64,000 bases of DNA, taken from the NCBI RefSeq assembly GCF_009601505.1, contig NZ_WITC01000085.1:62001-126000 (forward strand). The letters are read 5' to 3'. Positions within the stretch are counted from its first letter, which is position 1; every line of letters starts with the position of its first letter. This DNA is from Sinorhizobium terangae. GTDB taxonomy: Bacteria; Pseudomonadota; Alphaproteobacteria; Rhizobiales; Rhizobiaceae. Below are positions 17,283 to 29,466 of the stretch, piece after piece. The notes under the pieces are model-generated. The model was not told the origin of the DNA. It saw only the letters and a program-made list of their open reading frames with translations, and made no database searches. Position numbers and translations under genes: made by a program.

Positions 17283-17655
17283 AGGCTGAACTCCTTCTGC
17301 CTCCCCCGCATGTCAATATTTGACGGCTTTTTTCGGGCCGGCACAAGCTTGCGCCCGACATTCCCTGTGAATTGACCGGGATGCTTCCGCAGAGACGCTT
17401 TTTGCTGTTATCTCTGATTGTTAAAGATGATTCCAGTTCGATGATCCGAACGCGGGAAAGGCACTTGCGGATTTCGCGAAACGTTGGTCGGACGCCGGCT
17501 ACTGCATGATTCCTTAAGCCGGGATCGATTTAAGGATAAATTATGCAGCAACGCAGAGGACTGCAGCGAGCCTTGCACGCCTGAACACGGAGCACGGCGC
17601 TGTCTATGATGTGCAGAGGTGGTCGCGCGCGGCCGCGGCGGCAGGTGAGGACCCG
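17283..17655. other. 373-bp divergent region between fliO-like gene and cckA
   Basis: It holds a RIME-like repeat (17500-17605) that ends about 50 bp before the cckA start, so the cckA promoter is either upstream of the repeat (with the repeat in the 5' leader) or in the short gap after it. 17283-17499 has no recognisable gene. Confidence 0.6.
17500..17605 (+). repeat. RIME-like two-palindrome repeat, copy 2
   Basis: The first palindrome is TACTGCATGATTCCTTAA (from 17500) with its partner ending TTATGCAGCA at 17550; the second, more degenerate, spans about 17561-17605 (CTGCAGCGAGCC ... CACGGCGCTGTC). It lies in the cckA upstream region. Confidence 0.75.
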
Positions 17656-20277
17656 ATGACGAAATTGCGGCAGTCAGGTGACTACCAGATGCCGGTTGTT
17701 GACCGCGGCGTCCGGCCGGGCACGGTCTTGCGGATTATCCTGCTGGCGATCGTGCTCACTGCGTCGGCGGCCGCCTTCGTCGTCTTCAAGAGCCAGCTCG
17801 AGAACGAGATCGTTCTCGGAATCCTCGGGGTGCTGGCGATGGTCGGCATATTCTTCCTGGTCTCGTCGGTGATCGGTTTCATCGAAGTCATGCCGCAGAC
17901 GCGTCCCGACGAGCTCGCGCGTGCCTTTCTCGATGCCCACGAAGACGGCACGGTCGTCACCGATCGCAGGGGGCGGATCATCTATGCCAATGCCGCCTAT
18001 GGCGCGCTGACCGGGGCCAAGAGCGCTGCCGGCATCCAGTCGCTCGAGGCCATTCTCTCCAGGAACCGCGAAGCGACCGAAGCGATCTATCGGCTCACCA
18101 ACGGTCTCCACGAAGGCAAGAAGGGCCACGAGGAATTCCGGCTGCTGAAGCCGCTCGCAAACGGCGCCTCGATCGCGTCCGGTGCCCACTGGTTCCGCCT
18201 GAAGGCGCGCGTGCTGCCGCTGGAGGACAGCGAAAAAAACCCGCTCTATCTCTGGCAGATCGCCGACATCACCGCCGAACGCGACGACCAGGAGCGTTTT
18301 TTCAAAGAACTGCAGAACGCGATCGACTATCTCGATCACGCCCCGGCAGGCTTCTTTTCGGCCGGACGCAAGGGCGAGATCTTCTATATCAACGCCACCC
18401 TGGCCGATTGGCTCGGCATCGATCTCACGAAGTTTCAACCGGGATCGGTCAGCATTGCCGATGTGGTTGCCGGCGAAGGGCTTGCGCTCGTCCAGTCGGT
18501 TCAGGCCGAGCCGGGCCTCAAGAAGACGAAGGTGCTCGACCTCGATCTGCGCAAGGCCAATGGCCAGAGCCTGCCGGTACGCCTGATCCACCGCGTCTCG
18601 TCGACCCGTGACGGCGCGCCTGGCGAAAGCCGGACGATTGTCATGTCGCGTGAAGGCGATGATGGCGATCAGTCGGCCTCGAACGCCGCCATGCGCTTCA
18701 CGCGTTTCTTCAACAACACGCCGATGGCGATCGCCTCCGTCGACGGCGACGGGCGGATCCTGAGGACCAACGCGCCGTTCCTGAAGCTGTTTGCAGGTCT
18801 CGTTTCACAGGACGACGTCGAGCGCGGCGCGCTGATCGATACGGTCGTGCATGAATCGGAAAAGGGCCGCCTACAGGAAGCGCTTGCGGCGGCGAAGGAC
18901 CGGCAGAGCGACATCGCGCCGATCGACGCCTTGCATCCAAGCGACGAGGCGCGGCATTTCCGCTTCTACGTCAACGCCGTGATCGACCAGAGCGATCAGG
19001 CGCCCGAGGAGGCGGCAATCATCTACGCGCTGGAGATCACCGAGCAGAAGGCGCTCGAGACCCAGATGGCGCAGACGCAGAAGATGAACGCCGTCGGGAC
19101 GCTCGCAGGCGGTATCGCCCACGATTTCAACAACGTGCTGACCGCGATCCTGCTTTCCTCCGACCACCTGCTGCTCTCGGCGCGGCCCGCCGATGCCACC
19201 TTCGCCGACCTGATGGAAATCAAGCGCAACGCCAATCGCGCCGCCGTGCTCGTGCGGCAACTGCTTGCCTTCTCGCGCAAGCAGACGATGCGCCCGACCG
19301 TGCTCAACCTCACGGACGTCATCGGCGATCTGCGCATGCTGGTCGACCGGATGACCGGCACCAATGTCAAGGTCGAGGTTGACTACGGCCGGGACCTCTG
19401 GCCCGTGAGGACCGATCTCGGCCAATTCGAGCAGGTGCTGCTCAATCTCGCTGTCAACGCACGCGACGCCATGCCAGAAGGCGGAACGATCACGCTCAGG
19501 ACGAGAAATCTGCCGGCAAGCGAGGTGGCGGCACTCGGACGCCGGGAACTGCCGGAGGACGACTTCGTGATGGTCGAGGTTGCCGACCAGGGCACCGGCA
19601 TTCCGCAGGAGATCATGGACAAGATCTTCGAGCCCTTCTTCACGACCAAGGAAGTCGGCAAGGGCACCGGCCTCGGCCTTTCGATGGTCTACGGCATCGT
19701 CAAGCAGTCGGGCGGCTATATCTATCCGGAGTCGGAAGTCGGGAAAGGCACCACGTTCCGCATTCTGCTGCCGCGCCATGTCGAGGAAGTCCGCGAGGAA
19801 GCCGCACCTGGAGTGTCGTCAGGAACCGAGGTGCCGATGCCGGCAGCCAACAACCTGGTAGTGGCGCCCGCGCCCAAGGCGGAATCGGAGCCTGCGGACC
19901 TCACCGGCGATTCCGCCGTCGTGCTGCTGGTCGAGGACGAGGAAGCGGTGCGCCGCGGCGGCAAGCGCATGCTCGAAACGCGCGGTTATACCGTTCACGA
20001 GGCCGGATCGGGCGTTGAAGCGCTCGACATCATGGATGAACTTAACGGAGCGGTCGACATCGTCGTATCGGACGTGGTGATGCCGGAGATGGACGGACCG
20101 ACGCTGTTGCGCGAACTGCGCAAGAAATACCCGGATTTGAAGTTCATCTTCGTGTCGGGCTACGCGGAAGACGCTTTTGCGCGCAACCTCCCGGCCGACG
20201 CGAAATTCGGTTTCCTACCGAAGCCATTCTCGCTGAAACAACTGGCTGTGGCCGTTCGCGAGATGCTGGATTCCTGA
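17656..20277 (+). CDS. cckA: CckA hybrid sensor kinase
   Basis: An 873-residue membrane hybrid histidine kinase that feeds the CtrA cell-cycle phosphorelay through ChpT. Order: two membrane helices (about 24-75), PAS domains (about 90-190, 205-320 and 345-450), HisKA with [11 protein letters not shown] (phospho-His489), an ATPase domain with [14 protein letters not shown] and the G boxes GTGIP and [13 protein letters not shown], and a C-terminal receiver (about 755-873) with Asp806 in [11 protein letters not shown] chose ATG 17656, preceded by GGTGAGG; a GTG at 17611 lies just beyond the RIME-like repeat and lacks a site. A terminator follows. Confidence 0.96.
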   Translation: MTKLRQSGDYQMPVVDRGVRPGTVLRIILLAIVLTASAAAFVVFKSQLENEIVLGILGVLAMVGIFFLVSSVIGFIEVMPQTRPDELARAFLDAHEDGTVVTDRRGRIIYANAAYGALTGAKSAAGIQSLEAILSRNREATEAIYRLTNGLHEGKKGHEEFRLLKPLANGASIASGAHWFRLKARVLPLEDSEKNPLYLWQIADITAERDDQERFFKELQNAIDYLDHAPAGFFSAGRKGEIFYINATLADWLGIDLTKFQPGSVSIADVVAGEGLALVQSVQAEPGLKKTKVLDLDLRKANGQSLPVRLIHRVSSTRDGAPGESRTIVMSREGDDGDQSASNAAMRFTRFFNNTPMAIASVDGDGRILRTNAPFLKLFAGLVSQDDVERGALIDTVVHESEKGRLQEALAAAKDRQSDIAPIDALHPSDEARHFRFYVNAVIDQSDQAPEEAAIIYALEITEQKALETQMAQTQKMNAVGTLAGGIAHDFNNVLTAILLSSDHLLLSARPADATFADLMEIKRNANRAAVLVRQLLAFSRKQTMRPTVLNLTDVIGDLRMLVDRMTGTNVKVEVDYGRDLWPVRTDLGQFEQVLLNLAVNARDAMPEGGTITLRTRNLPASEVAALGRRELPEDDFVMVEVADQGTGIPQEIMDKIFEPFFTTKEVGKGTGLGLSMVYGIVKQSGGYIYPESEVGKGTTFRILLPRHVEEVREEAAPGVSSGTEVPMPAANNLVVAPAPKAESEPADLTGDSAVVLLVEDEEAVRRGGKRMLETRGYTVHEAGSGVEALDIMDELNGAVDIVVSDVVMPEMDGPTLLRELRKKYPDLKFIFVSGYAEDAFARNLPADAKFGFLPKPFSLKQLAVAVREMLDS

Positions 20278-20301
20278 TCGGGCGCTGGTGTCCGGCGCAT
20301 G

Positions 20302-20333
20302 AAAAAGGCCCGGTGCAGTACCGGGCCTTCTTC
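20302..20333 (+). terminator. Intrinsic terminator of cckA
   Basis: Stem GGCCCGGT (20307-20314) and ACCGGGCC (20320-20327), preceded by AAAAA and followed by TTCTTC. Confidence 0.85.
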
Positions 20334-20395
20334 AAGCAGTTCCGGGATTAGATCATTTCAATGTTCCAACGAAATAATCCAGCAAAGTTGCATCG

Positions 20396-21325
20396 CTACT
20401 TCGCCGTCAGTGCAACGGCGATTTCGGCGGCGAGACGGGCATTGTTTTCCACGAGCGCGATATTGGTTTCAAGGCTGCGGCCGTCGGTCATGTGGAAAAG
20501 GTTGTCGAGCAAATAGGGCGTGACGGCCTTGCCGACGATCTCGTCGCTCGCGGCATTGTCGAGCGCACGGGTGATGTAGATTTCCATCTCCTCGCGTGGA
20601 ATTTCGCTCTCTTCGGGAACCGGATTGGCAACGAGCATGCCGCCGTCGATGCCGAGCAGGTCGCGCATCTTCTGGAAATTGGCGATCGCGGCGGGGCTGT
20701 TCAGCATCAGCGGACTCTTGATGCCGGAATCGCGCGACCAGAAGGCCGGGAACGTCTCGCTGTCATAGGTAACGACCGGAACGCCGCGAGTCTCCAGCAC
20801 CTCCAGCGTCTTCGGAATGTCGAGAATGGCCTTGGCGCCCGCGCAGACAACGATGACGCCGGTGCGGGCGAGCTCGTCAAGATCGGCGGAAATGTCGAAA
20901 CTCTCTTCCGCGCCGCGGTGAACGCCACCGATCCCGCCAGTGGCAAAGACGCTGATGCCGGCGCGCGCCGCAGCGATCATCGTGGCCGCCACGGTCGTAG
21001 CGCCCGTGCGGCGTTCGGCAATCGCGAATGCAAGATCGGCGCGCGAGAGCTTCATCGCGCCTTCCGTCTTCGAAAGTGCCTCCAGCTTCGCGTCGTCGAG
21101 TCCAATGTGAAGGACGCCGTGAATGACCGCAATCGTTGCAGGCACGGCGCCCTGTTCACGAATGATCGCCTCGACGCTCCGGGCCATATTGAGATTGCCG
21201 GGGTAGGGCATGCCATGGGTGATGATCGTCGATTCCAGCGCGACGATCGGCGCGCCACGCGCCCTGGCAGCCGCGACTTCATCGGAATATGCCATCGGCA
21301 GGGACGGGGAGGAGGGTTTGGTCAT
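20396..21325 (-). CDS. psuG: Pseudouridine-5'-phosphate glycosidase
   Basis: A 309-residue enzyme cleaving pseudouridine 5'-phosphate to uracil and ribose 5-phosphate. Family hallmarks: ALESTIITHGMPYP (~30-43), the Gly-rich VFATGGIGGVHRGAE (~130), YDSETFPAFW, and ANPVPEESEI (~230). The ATG at 21325 has AAGGAT 8 bases upstream; a TTG three bases further out is not needed. The gene lies directly downstream of the PfkB kinase and forms the two-step pseudouridine salvage pathway with it. Confidence 0.93.
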   Translation of the reverse strand: MTKPSSPSLPMAYSDEVAAARARGAPIVALESTIITHGMPYPGNLNMARSVEAIIREQGAVPATIAVIHGVLHIGLDDAKLEALSKTEGAMKLSRADLAFAIAERRTGATTVAATMIAAARAGISVFATGGIGGVHRGAEESFDISADLDELARTGVIVVCAGAKAILDIPKTLEVLETRGVPVVTYDSETFPAFWSRDSGIKSPLMLNSPAAIANFQKMRDLLGIDGGMLVANPVPEESEIPREEMEIYITRALDNAASDEIVGKAVTPYLLDNLFHMTDGRSLETNIALVENNARLAAEIAVALTAK

Positions 21326-21462
21326 CAATCTATCCTTAAATCGCGATCATGCTGGGCTGAAATCAACCAAAGATCACCGAGATCGTTTCTAAAAGAGTCC
21401 GGAGCGAGTGCGGGCGGAGAGTTGCGCGCACTTTCTTTCCGCCCGGCGTTCGACATCAGTTC

Positions 21463-22410
21463 TCATGACAGCATTTGCGGCGGCGGCACAAGGGCCAACG
21501 CCTGTTCGAGGTTGATCGGAGAGAGTTCTTGTGAAACGGCAAAAGGCGAGCGAAGCGTTATCCCCGCTGCAGCAATCCCGTGGCGCAGGCATCCGGCAAG
21601 ATCTAGGCCTGAAAGCCGCGCCGTGAGAAATCCCGAGGCCAATGCATCACCGGCGCCTGTGACATCCGCAAGCGCGGGCAGGGCGGGAGGGACGACGAGG
21701 CAAGCCCCGCTGCGATCGAAGGCGACAGCGGCGCTGCCGCCGCGCGTTACGACGCCCCCCACAAGACCGGCCTCCCGCAATAGTGACGGCCACTTTGCGG
21801 CCCCTTCGACATCCCTCCCGGTCAGGGCACGCGCTTCCGCCTCGTTCATGAACAGGAAGCTGAGCCCGTTGACGCATTTCCTGAAGCGCGTAACCTTTGC
21901 CGGTGACACGGCGATGCCGGCTACAATTCGGTCGTCCCTCGACGCAACGTTGATCAGAGCCGTGAGTGTCTCCTCGGGCAGGTTCGCATCCATCAGCACC
22001 AGATCGCTCGCCGCCACTATTTCGCGTATCGCGCGCTGCTGCAGCCGGCGCGGCGAAAACAACTGGTAGAGCTCCATATCGGCAAGCGCGATGACAAGGT
22101 TGCCGTCGTCTTCGAGAATCGCAGTGTAGCTCGGCGTTTTCCGGTCGAGAAAGGTGAAGGGGCAATCGATCACGCCGGCTGTGGCCGCTGCCGCCGCGAC
22201 CATCTCGCCTGCAGCGTCACCGCCACGCGGGCTGATCATTCGTACGCTGTGACCGAGGCGGGCAAGGTTTCTCGCCGCATTGAAACCGCCGCCTCCCGCC
22301 TCCTCGAACCACGAACCGGGATTGCTCGCGCCGGGAGCGGTCACGCCGCTGATGCGGCCGCGACGGTCGATGTGGGCGCCGCCGAACACGGCGATTTCCC
22401 GTTTCTTCAT
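21463..22410 (-). CDS. psuK: PfkB-family kinase, probable pseudouridine kinase
   Basis: A 315-residue ribokinase-fold enzyme. The N-terminal part shows VFGGAHIDRRGR and the glycine pair GGGGFNAARNLARLG. The PfkB signature with catalytic Asp is DVTGAGDALASGF (~255-267). Its place just upstream of psuG (137-bp gap, same strand) supports phosphorylation of pseudouridine at the 5' position. Specificity is inferred from context; PfkB kinases are hard to assign by sequence alone. GAGG-type purines precede the ATG. Confidence 0.87.
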   Translation of the reverse strand: MKKREIAVFGGAHIDRRGRISGVTAPGASNPGSWFEEAGGGGFNAARNLARLGHSVRMISPRGGDAAGEMVAAAAATAGVIDCPFTFLDRKTPSYTAILEDDGNLVIALADMELYQLFSPRRLQQRAIREIVAASDLVLMDANLPEETLTALINVASRDDRIVAGIAVSPAKVTRFRKCVNGLSFLFMNEAEARALTGRDVEGAAKWPSLLREAGLVGGVVTRGGSAAVAFDRSGACLVVPPALPALADVTGAGDALASGFLTARLSGLDLAGCLRHGIAAAGITLRSPFAVSQELSPINLEQALALVPPPQMLS

Positions 22411-22533
22411 AAAAGCTCCTCTTTGGGCTGCTTCAATTCAAGTTCGCAGACGCGACACGGGCGAATCGCGCCGGTGCCGCCAAGCCCGGCCGAGCTGCGG
22501 CATGGCTTCGCGGAAATGTGGTACAATGGCCGT

Positions 22534-22548
22534 GAACAAGAATCGAAC
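22534..22548 (+). promoter_or_regulatory. SOS box (LexA site) upstream of recA
   Basis: GAAC-aagaatc-GAAC, the direct-repeat GAAC-N7-GAAC (equivalently GTTC-N7-GTTC) form that LexA recognises in alphaproteobacteria. It lies 129 bp before the recA ATG and just after a TACAAT that could be a -10 box (22522-22527), so bound LexA would block the promoter. Confidence 0.82.
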
Positions 22549-22676
22549 GCAACGAGAATAACCATTATCATTCAATTGGTTGCCACTCTATTGCCAAAGC
22601 AGAACAAAACATGTACAAAAGCTCCTACGGCGGCTTCATTGCCTCGGTAGCTTCAATAACCTAAAGGTGGGACCAA

Positions 22677-23768
22677 ATGGCACAAAACTCTTTGCGGCTC
22701 GTAGAGGACAAATCGGTGGATAAAAGCAAGGCACTTGAAGCGGCTCTCTCCCAGATCGAACGGTCGTTCGGCAAGGGATCGATCATGAAGCTCGGTTCGA
22801 AGGACAGCGTAATCGAGATCGAAACTGTTTCGACCGGCTCGCTTGGCCTCGATATCGCGCTCGGCATCGGCGGTCTGCCGAAGGGGCGCATCATTGAAAT
22901 CTACGGCCCGGAAAGCTCGGGCAAGACGACGCTGGCGCTGCAGACCATCGCCGAGGCGCAGAAGAAGGGTGGCATTTGCGGCTTCGTTGACGCCGAACAT
23001 GCGCTCGATCCGGTCTATGCGCGTAAGCTGGGCGTCGATCTCGAAAACCTCTTGATCTCGCAGCCGGACACCGGCGAACAGGCGCTGGAAATCACCGACA
23101 CGCTGGTCCGTTCCGGCGCGATCGACGTCCTCGTTGTCGATTCGGTTGCAGCTCTCGTGCCGCGCGCAGAAATCGAAGGCGAAATGGGCGACAGTTTGCC
23201 GGGCATGCAAGCCCGCCTGATGAGCCAGGCACTGCGCAAGCTCACCGCGTCGATCTCCAAGTCCAACTGCATGGTGATCTTCATCAACCAGATCCGCATG
23301 AAGATCGGCGTCATGTTCGGTTCGCCGGAAACGACGACGGGCGGCAACGCGTTGAAGTTCTATGCGTCGGTTCGCCTCGATATTCGTCGCATCGGCTCGG
23401 TCAAGGAGCGCGAAGAGGTCGTCGGCAACCAGACCCGTGTCAAGGTCGTCAAGAACAAGATGGCGCCGCCCTTCAAGCAGGTGGAATTCGACATCATGTA
23501 TGGCGAGGGCGTTTCCAAGACCGGTGAACTCATCGATCTCGGCGTCAAGGCGGGCATCGTCGAAAAATCCGGCGCCTGGTTTTCCTACAATAGCCAGCGC
23601 CTCGGCCAGGGTCGGGAGAACGCGAAACTTTTCTTGCGTGACAATCCCGATCTCCTGCGCGAGATCGAGATGGCTCTGCGGCAGAATGCCGGCCTGATCG
23701 CCGACAAGTTCCTGGAGAACGGCGGACCGGAGAGCGATGACGACGGCGATGCAGCCGCCGAAATGTAA
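22677..23768 (+). CDS. recA: RecA recombinase
   Basis: A 363-residue recombinase that forms filaments on single-stranded DNA, catalyses strand exchange and triggers LexA self-cleavage. Walker A is GPESSGKTT (~78-86); Walker B-like [17 protein letters not shown]; loop L1/L2 segments include MSQALRKLT and [20 protein letters not shown] in part; the C-terminus is acidic (ESDDDGD), as usual. AAAGGTGGGA precedes the ATG. SOS control is indicated by the upstream box, and a U-rich terminator follows at 23796. Confidence 0.99.
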   Translation: MAQNSLRLVEDKSVDKSKALEAALSQIERSFGKGSIMKLGSKDSVIEIETVSTGSLGLDIALGIGGLPKGRIIEIYGPESSGKTTLALQTIAEAQKKGGICGFVDAEHALDPVYARKLGVDLENLLISQPDTGEQALEITDTLVRSGAIDVLVVDSVAALVPRAEIEGEMGDSLPGMQARLMSQALRKLTASISKSNCMVIFINQIRMKIGVMFGSPETTTGGNALKFYASVRLDIRRIGSVKEREEVVGNQTRVKVVKNKMAPPFKQVEFDIMYGEGVSKTGELIDLGVKAGIVEKSGAWFSYNSQRLGQGRENAKLFLRDNPDLLREIEMALRQNAGLIADKFLENGGPESDDDGDAAAEM

Positions 23769-23795
23769 GATCTGCGGCGGGTAAGTTTTGGATAA

Positions 23796-23827
23796 AGCCG
23801 GTCGTTTTTCCAGACGGCCGGTTTTTT
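23796..23827 (+). terminator. Intrinsic terminator of recA
   Basis: Imperfect 8-bp stem CCGGTCGT / ACGGCCGG (one G-U pair) with loop 23806-23813, then TTTTTT. Confidence 0.85.
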
Positions 23828-23996
23828 GCTGCCGTCTGGACAGCGTGGGACACGGAAGATAAAAGCCTGAGGTTCCGGCGGACCGACGTTGCTGGAGGGT
23901 GTGTCTATTGCCGATAGACGCGGGGTTGAAGACAGTGGTGCGCAGCCGGCGAAAAGTGCGGTCGCGACCGCGAATGGTGCACAGATAGGACGCAAG

Positions 23997-26660
<2,664 letters not shown>

Positions 26661-26682
26661 CCTGCACTTGAGTGAACAGAGC

Positions 26683-26705
26683 AAAGGGCGCCGCTGCGCC
26701 CTTTT
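26683..26705. terminator. Bidirectional terminator between alaS and SulP gene
   Basis: AAAGGGCGC (26683-26691), loop cgct, GCGCCCTTTTT (26696-26705). The A-run and T-run flanks serve both converging genes. Confidence 0.92.
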
Positions 26706-28364
26706 TCATGCGCTCTTTTCGTCGCGGATGCTTTTGAGCGCCGCCTGAACCGAGGCGCGCATCACGACACGCGGTGGCCGGACGTCATGCTGGCGCAGCG
26801 TGCGCCGCACCTGCGACCTGGCGCCGGTGACGATAAAACGCACGCCCGTCCGCTCGGCCTTCCGCAGCGTCCCCTCGATGACATTCGCAGCGGTCGAATC
26901 CATGAAAGGCACTTCCGAGCAATCGAGAATGAAGTTCCGGCGCTGGTCGGCGATGCGGTCGAGCACTGTGCCGACAGTTGCGGCCGAGCCAAAGAAGAAG
27001 ATACCGGAGATCCGATAGATCACCGTGTCCGGATCGTCCGCGACGACCGGGTGTTCTTCCTCACCATTTTCCTTCTTCAGGGCCACCAGTGGTTTTGTTT
27101 CTCCGACCGAGATGCTCTTTGCCATGCGGTCGATGAAAAGCACCGCGCCAAGCGCGAAGCCGATCACGATGCCTTCCGTCAACTCGCGGAAGACGACGAT
27201 GACGAAGGTCGCCAGAAGCACGACCGCATCGCCATATGAGGATCGTAGGAGCGCCATAAACGCGGGCTTCTCGATCATGTTCCAGGCAACGACTGCGAGC
27301 ACGCCGGCGAGCGCCGCGAGCGGGATGTAGCTTGCGAGCGGAGCGGCGAGAAGCATGAATAGAAGGAGAAAGACGGAATGCAGCATGCCGGAAGCCGGGC
27401 TGGTCCCGCCTGCACGCACATTCGTGGCCGTGCGGGCGATCGTCCCGGTGACGCAGATGCCGCCGAAAAGCGCCGAGCAGAAGTTCGCAATCCCCTGCGC
27501 AATCAATTCCATGCTCGAACGGTGCCGGCGACCGGTCATGCCGTCGGCGACAACGGCCGACAGCAAAGACTCGATTGCACCGAGGAGCGCAAAGGAGACG
27601 GCATCAGGAAAGACGGCGCCCGCCTTCTCGAGCGAGAACGGCGGGAATGCCGGTGAGGGCAGACCACGAGGAATGCCGCCAAAGCGCGTTCCGATCGTTT
27701 CCGTCGGCAACTGCAGGAGAGCGACGAAGGCAGAAGCGGCAGCAACGGCAATCAGCATGCCGGGCCAGTGCGGCCGCAGCTTGCGCAGCGCGAGAATGAT
27801 GCCGATCGTCAGCGCCGCGGTCAGAACTGCTGCCCAGTTGACCGTACCGGCGGCAAGACCAAGCGTCGCAAGCTTCTCGATGATGGGCCCGGGCTCGCGG
27901 CCGCTCAGGGTGAGGCCGAAGAGATCGCGCAGTTGGCTGGCGAAGATGATCACCGCGATCCCGGCGGTAAACCCCACGGTCACCGGGTAAGGGATGAACT
28001 TGATGTAGTTGCCAAGCCGCAGGTAGCCTGCAGCGACCAGCATCACGCCCGACATCGCCGTAGCCAGCAGCAGGCCGTCGAGACCGTGCCTGGCGCCTGT
28101 TGCAGCCACCAGCACGATGAAAGCGCCGGCAGGGCCACCGATCTGCACCCGGCTGCCGCCGAGAAGCGAAACCAGAAACCCACCGACTATCGCGGTGTAC
28201 AGTCCGCGGTCGGGCGTAACACCCGAGGCGATCGCGATGGCCATGGATAGCGGCAAGGCAACGATGGCGACGGTCAACCCCGAAAAGGCGTCCGCCTTCA
28301 GGCGCGCGCCGTCGTATCCTTCCTTGAAGACGCTTACCGTTTTGGGGACGAGAGAATCGGGCAT
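26706..28364 (-). CDS. SulP-family anion transporter with STAS domain
   Basis: A 552-residue SLC26/SulP protein. The membrane domain (about 20-420) has the conserved ALPLSMAIAIASGVTPDRGLY start, QIGGPAGAFIVLV, and VTGTIARTATNVRAGGTSPASGM (in parts). The C-terminal STAS domain (about 445-545) includes ILDCSEVPFMDSTA, which keeps the Asp-Ser phosphorylation-like motif. SulP proteins carry sulfate, bicarbonate or C4-dicarboxylates; the substrate cannot be read here. No carbonic anhydrase is fused or adjacent. Confidence 0.92.
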   Translation of the reverse strand: MPDSLVPKTVSVFKEGYDGARLKADAFSGLTVAIVALPLSMAIAIASGVTPDRGLYTAIVGGFLVSLLGGSRVQIGGPAGAFIVLVAATGARHGLDGLLLATAMSGVMLVAAGYLRLGNYIKFIPYPVTVGFTAGIAVIIFASQLRDLFGLTLSGREPGPIIEKLATLGLAAGTVNWAAVLTAALTIGIILALRKLRPHWPGMLIAVAAASAFVALLQLPTETIGTRFGGIPRGLPSPAFPPFSLEKAGAVFPDAVSFALLGAIESLLSAVVADGMTGRRHRSSMELIAQGIANFCSALFGGICVTGTIARTATNVRAGGTSPASGMLHSVFLLLFMLLAAPLASYIPLAALAGVLAVVAWNMIEKPAFMALLRSSYGDAVVLLATFVIVVFRELTEGIVIGFALGAVLFIDRMAKSISVGETKPLVALKKENGEEEHPVVADDPDTVIYRISGIFFFGSAATVGTVLDRIADQRRNFILDCSEVPFMDSTAANVIEGTLRKAERTGVRFIVTGARSQVRRTLRQHDVRPPRVVMRASVQAALKSIRDEKSA

Positions 28365-28451
28365 CGACGAGACTTTCGGGATTCCGCTGTGGCGGGCAAG
28401 CGGACTAGACGACGTCAGAGTATATGAGTCGCTACCCCGAACAAATTCGAG

Positions 28452-28540
28452 CCCTTGATCTCCGCAGGAGGTAGCCGATTTAAGGAAAGATGCAGCAAAT
28501 CAAAGTTCTACAGAGTCTGGTAAGACGCGCGGCGCCGTAG
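28452..28540 (+). repeat. RIME-like repeat, copy 3 (left arm truncated)
   Basis: GTAGCCGATTTAAGGAAAGATGCAGCA (28471-28497, in two halves) is the right arm of the first palindrome, and CTACAGAGTC ... AAGACGCGCGGCGCCGTAG (to 28540) the second. The left arm of the first palindrome is mostly missing. It lies between the SulP start and the HAD phosphatase stop. Confidence 0.65.
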
Positions 28541-28560
28541 GGCGCGCCGAAGGACCGGAC

Positions 28561-29334
28561 CTATCCGATGACGCCCCAGTGGCGCAGTCCCTCCAGCACG
28601 CCGTCGGCGTGGGAGTTGCGCGCGAGGAAATGCCGGCTCCCGTGCTCGACGGCCTGGCGCAGTTCTGCAAGCGCATTAGCAACCACCACGCCGCGCACGC
28701 GCGGCATGTCGAACATTTCGCGGTCGTTGCCGGTATCGCCGGCGACGACCACCTCGTCGAGATCGACCGCAAGCTCCCGGCAGATCCAGGCGAGTGCGCT
28801 GCCTTTGCCGCCGGCGCGCGGCAATATGTCGAGATCCCGGCTGCTGGAATAGACCAGCTTCACGTCCAATCCCGCGGTTGCCAGCCGTTGCCCGATGGCA
28901 GAGATTTCCTCCTCTCGTGCGTCCGGCAAACGCCAGCTCGCCTTGTGAGCATGTTGGTCGACGGCCGCCTGCGGAACCGCGCCTTCTACCGTCTCCATGA
29001 CCGCTGTGACGGCCTTGACGTCGAGGGGAGGTCCAAGCGCTTCGGTGAACGCCTGCAACCGTTCCCTTCTGCGCGCGTCCGCTATCATCGTCCCGACGCC
29101 GCCAATCACGTATTCAGGCGGCGGCAACTGATCGACATCGACCAGCGAAAATATGTCGTTGATCGGCCGGCCGCTATTGTAGACGAGCAGCGGCCTTTCG
29201 CTCTCGTCGAGCGCCTGCCAGGCCGAACGAAAGCGATTCGCCGCCCCGTCATCGCCGAGAAGCGTGCCATCGATATCAAAAGCGACGAGCCGCACCGGTT
29301 TTGATCCCGCTTGCTCCATTCCGCACATGTCCAT
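28561..29334 (-). CDS. HAD-IIB family phosphatase (sucrose/mannosyl-phosphoglycerate phosphatase-like)
   Basis: A HAD hydrolase of about 257 residues. Motif I is FDIDGTLLGDDGA with nucleophile and acid Asp; motif II is VYNSGRP; motif III/IV is VVAGDTGNDREMF, with the Lys of GGKGSALAW before it. The C2-type cap between motifs II and III identifies subfamily IIB, which includes Cof-type, sucrose-6-phosphate and mannosyl-3-phosphoglycerate phosphatases. Exact start uncertain: ATGs at 29334, 29328 and 29319 are all plausible, and the frame is open to 29430. No synthase partner is nearby, so the substrate is unknown. Confidence 0.82.
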   Translation of the reverse strand: MDMCGMEQAGSKPVRLVAFDIDGTLLGDDGAANRFRSAWQALDESERPLLVYNSGRPINDIFSLVDVDQLPPPEYVIGGVGTMIADARRRERLQAFTEALGPPLDVKAVTAVMETVEGAVPQAAVDQHAHKASWRLPDAREEEISAIGQRLATAGLDVKLVYSSSRDLDILPRAGGKGSALAWICRELAVDLDEVVVAGDTGNDREMFDMPRVRGVVVANALAELRQAVEHGSRHFLARNSHADGVLEGLRHWGVIG

Positions 29335-29410
29335 GGTTGGAAACGTCCATCGGGAAATGAGCGAGTGGCGTATGCGTTCCATGCGCGCTGTAGCGCTCGG
29401 GGGACCGATA

Positions 29411-29440
29411 AAACAAGAAACCCGGCGCATGGCCGGGTTC
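29411..29440 (-). terminator. Intrinsic terminator of icd
   Basis: On the minus strand AACCCGGC, loop catgc, GCCGGGTT, followed by TCTTGTTTT. It lies just beyond the icd stop and inside the upstream region of the HAD gene. Confidence 0.88.
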
Positions 29441-29466
29441 CAGGACTTCCTGCGGATTTGGCCGGT

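Noticed and set aside
17611-17655. GTG start for cckA 15 codons earlier
   Set aside because: It lies just after the repeat, has no ribosome-binding site, and ATG 17656 has a good one.
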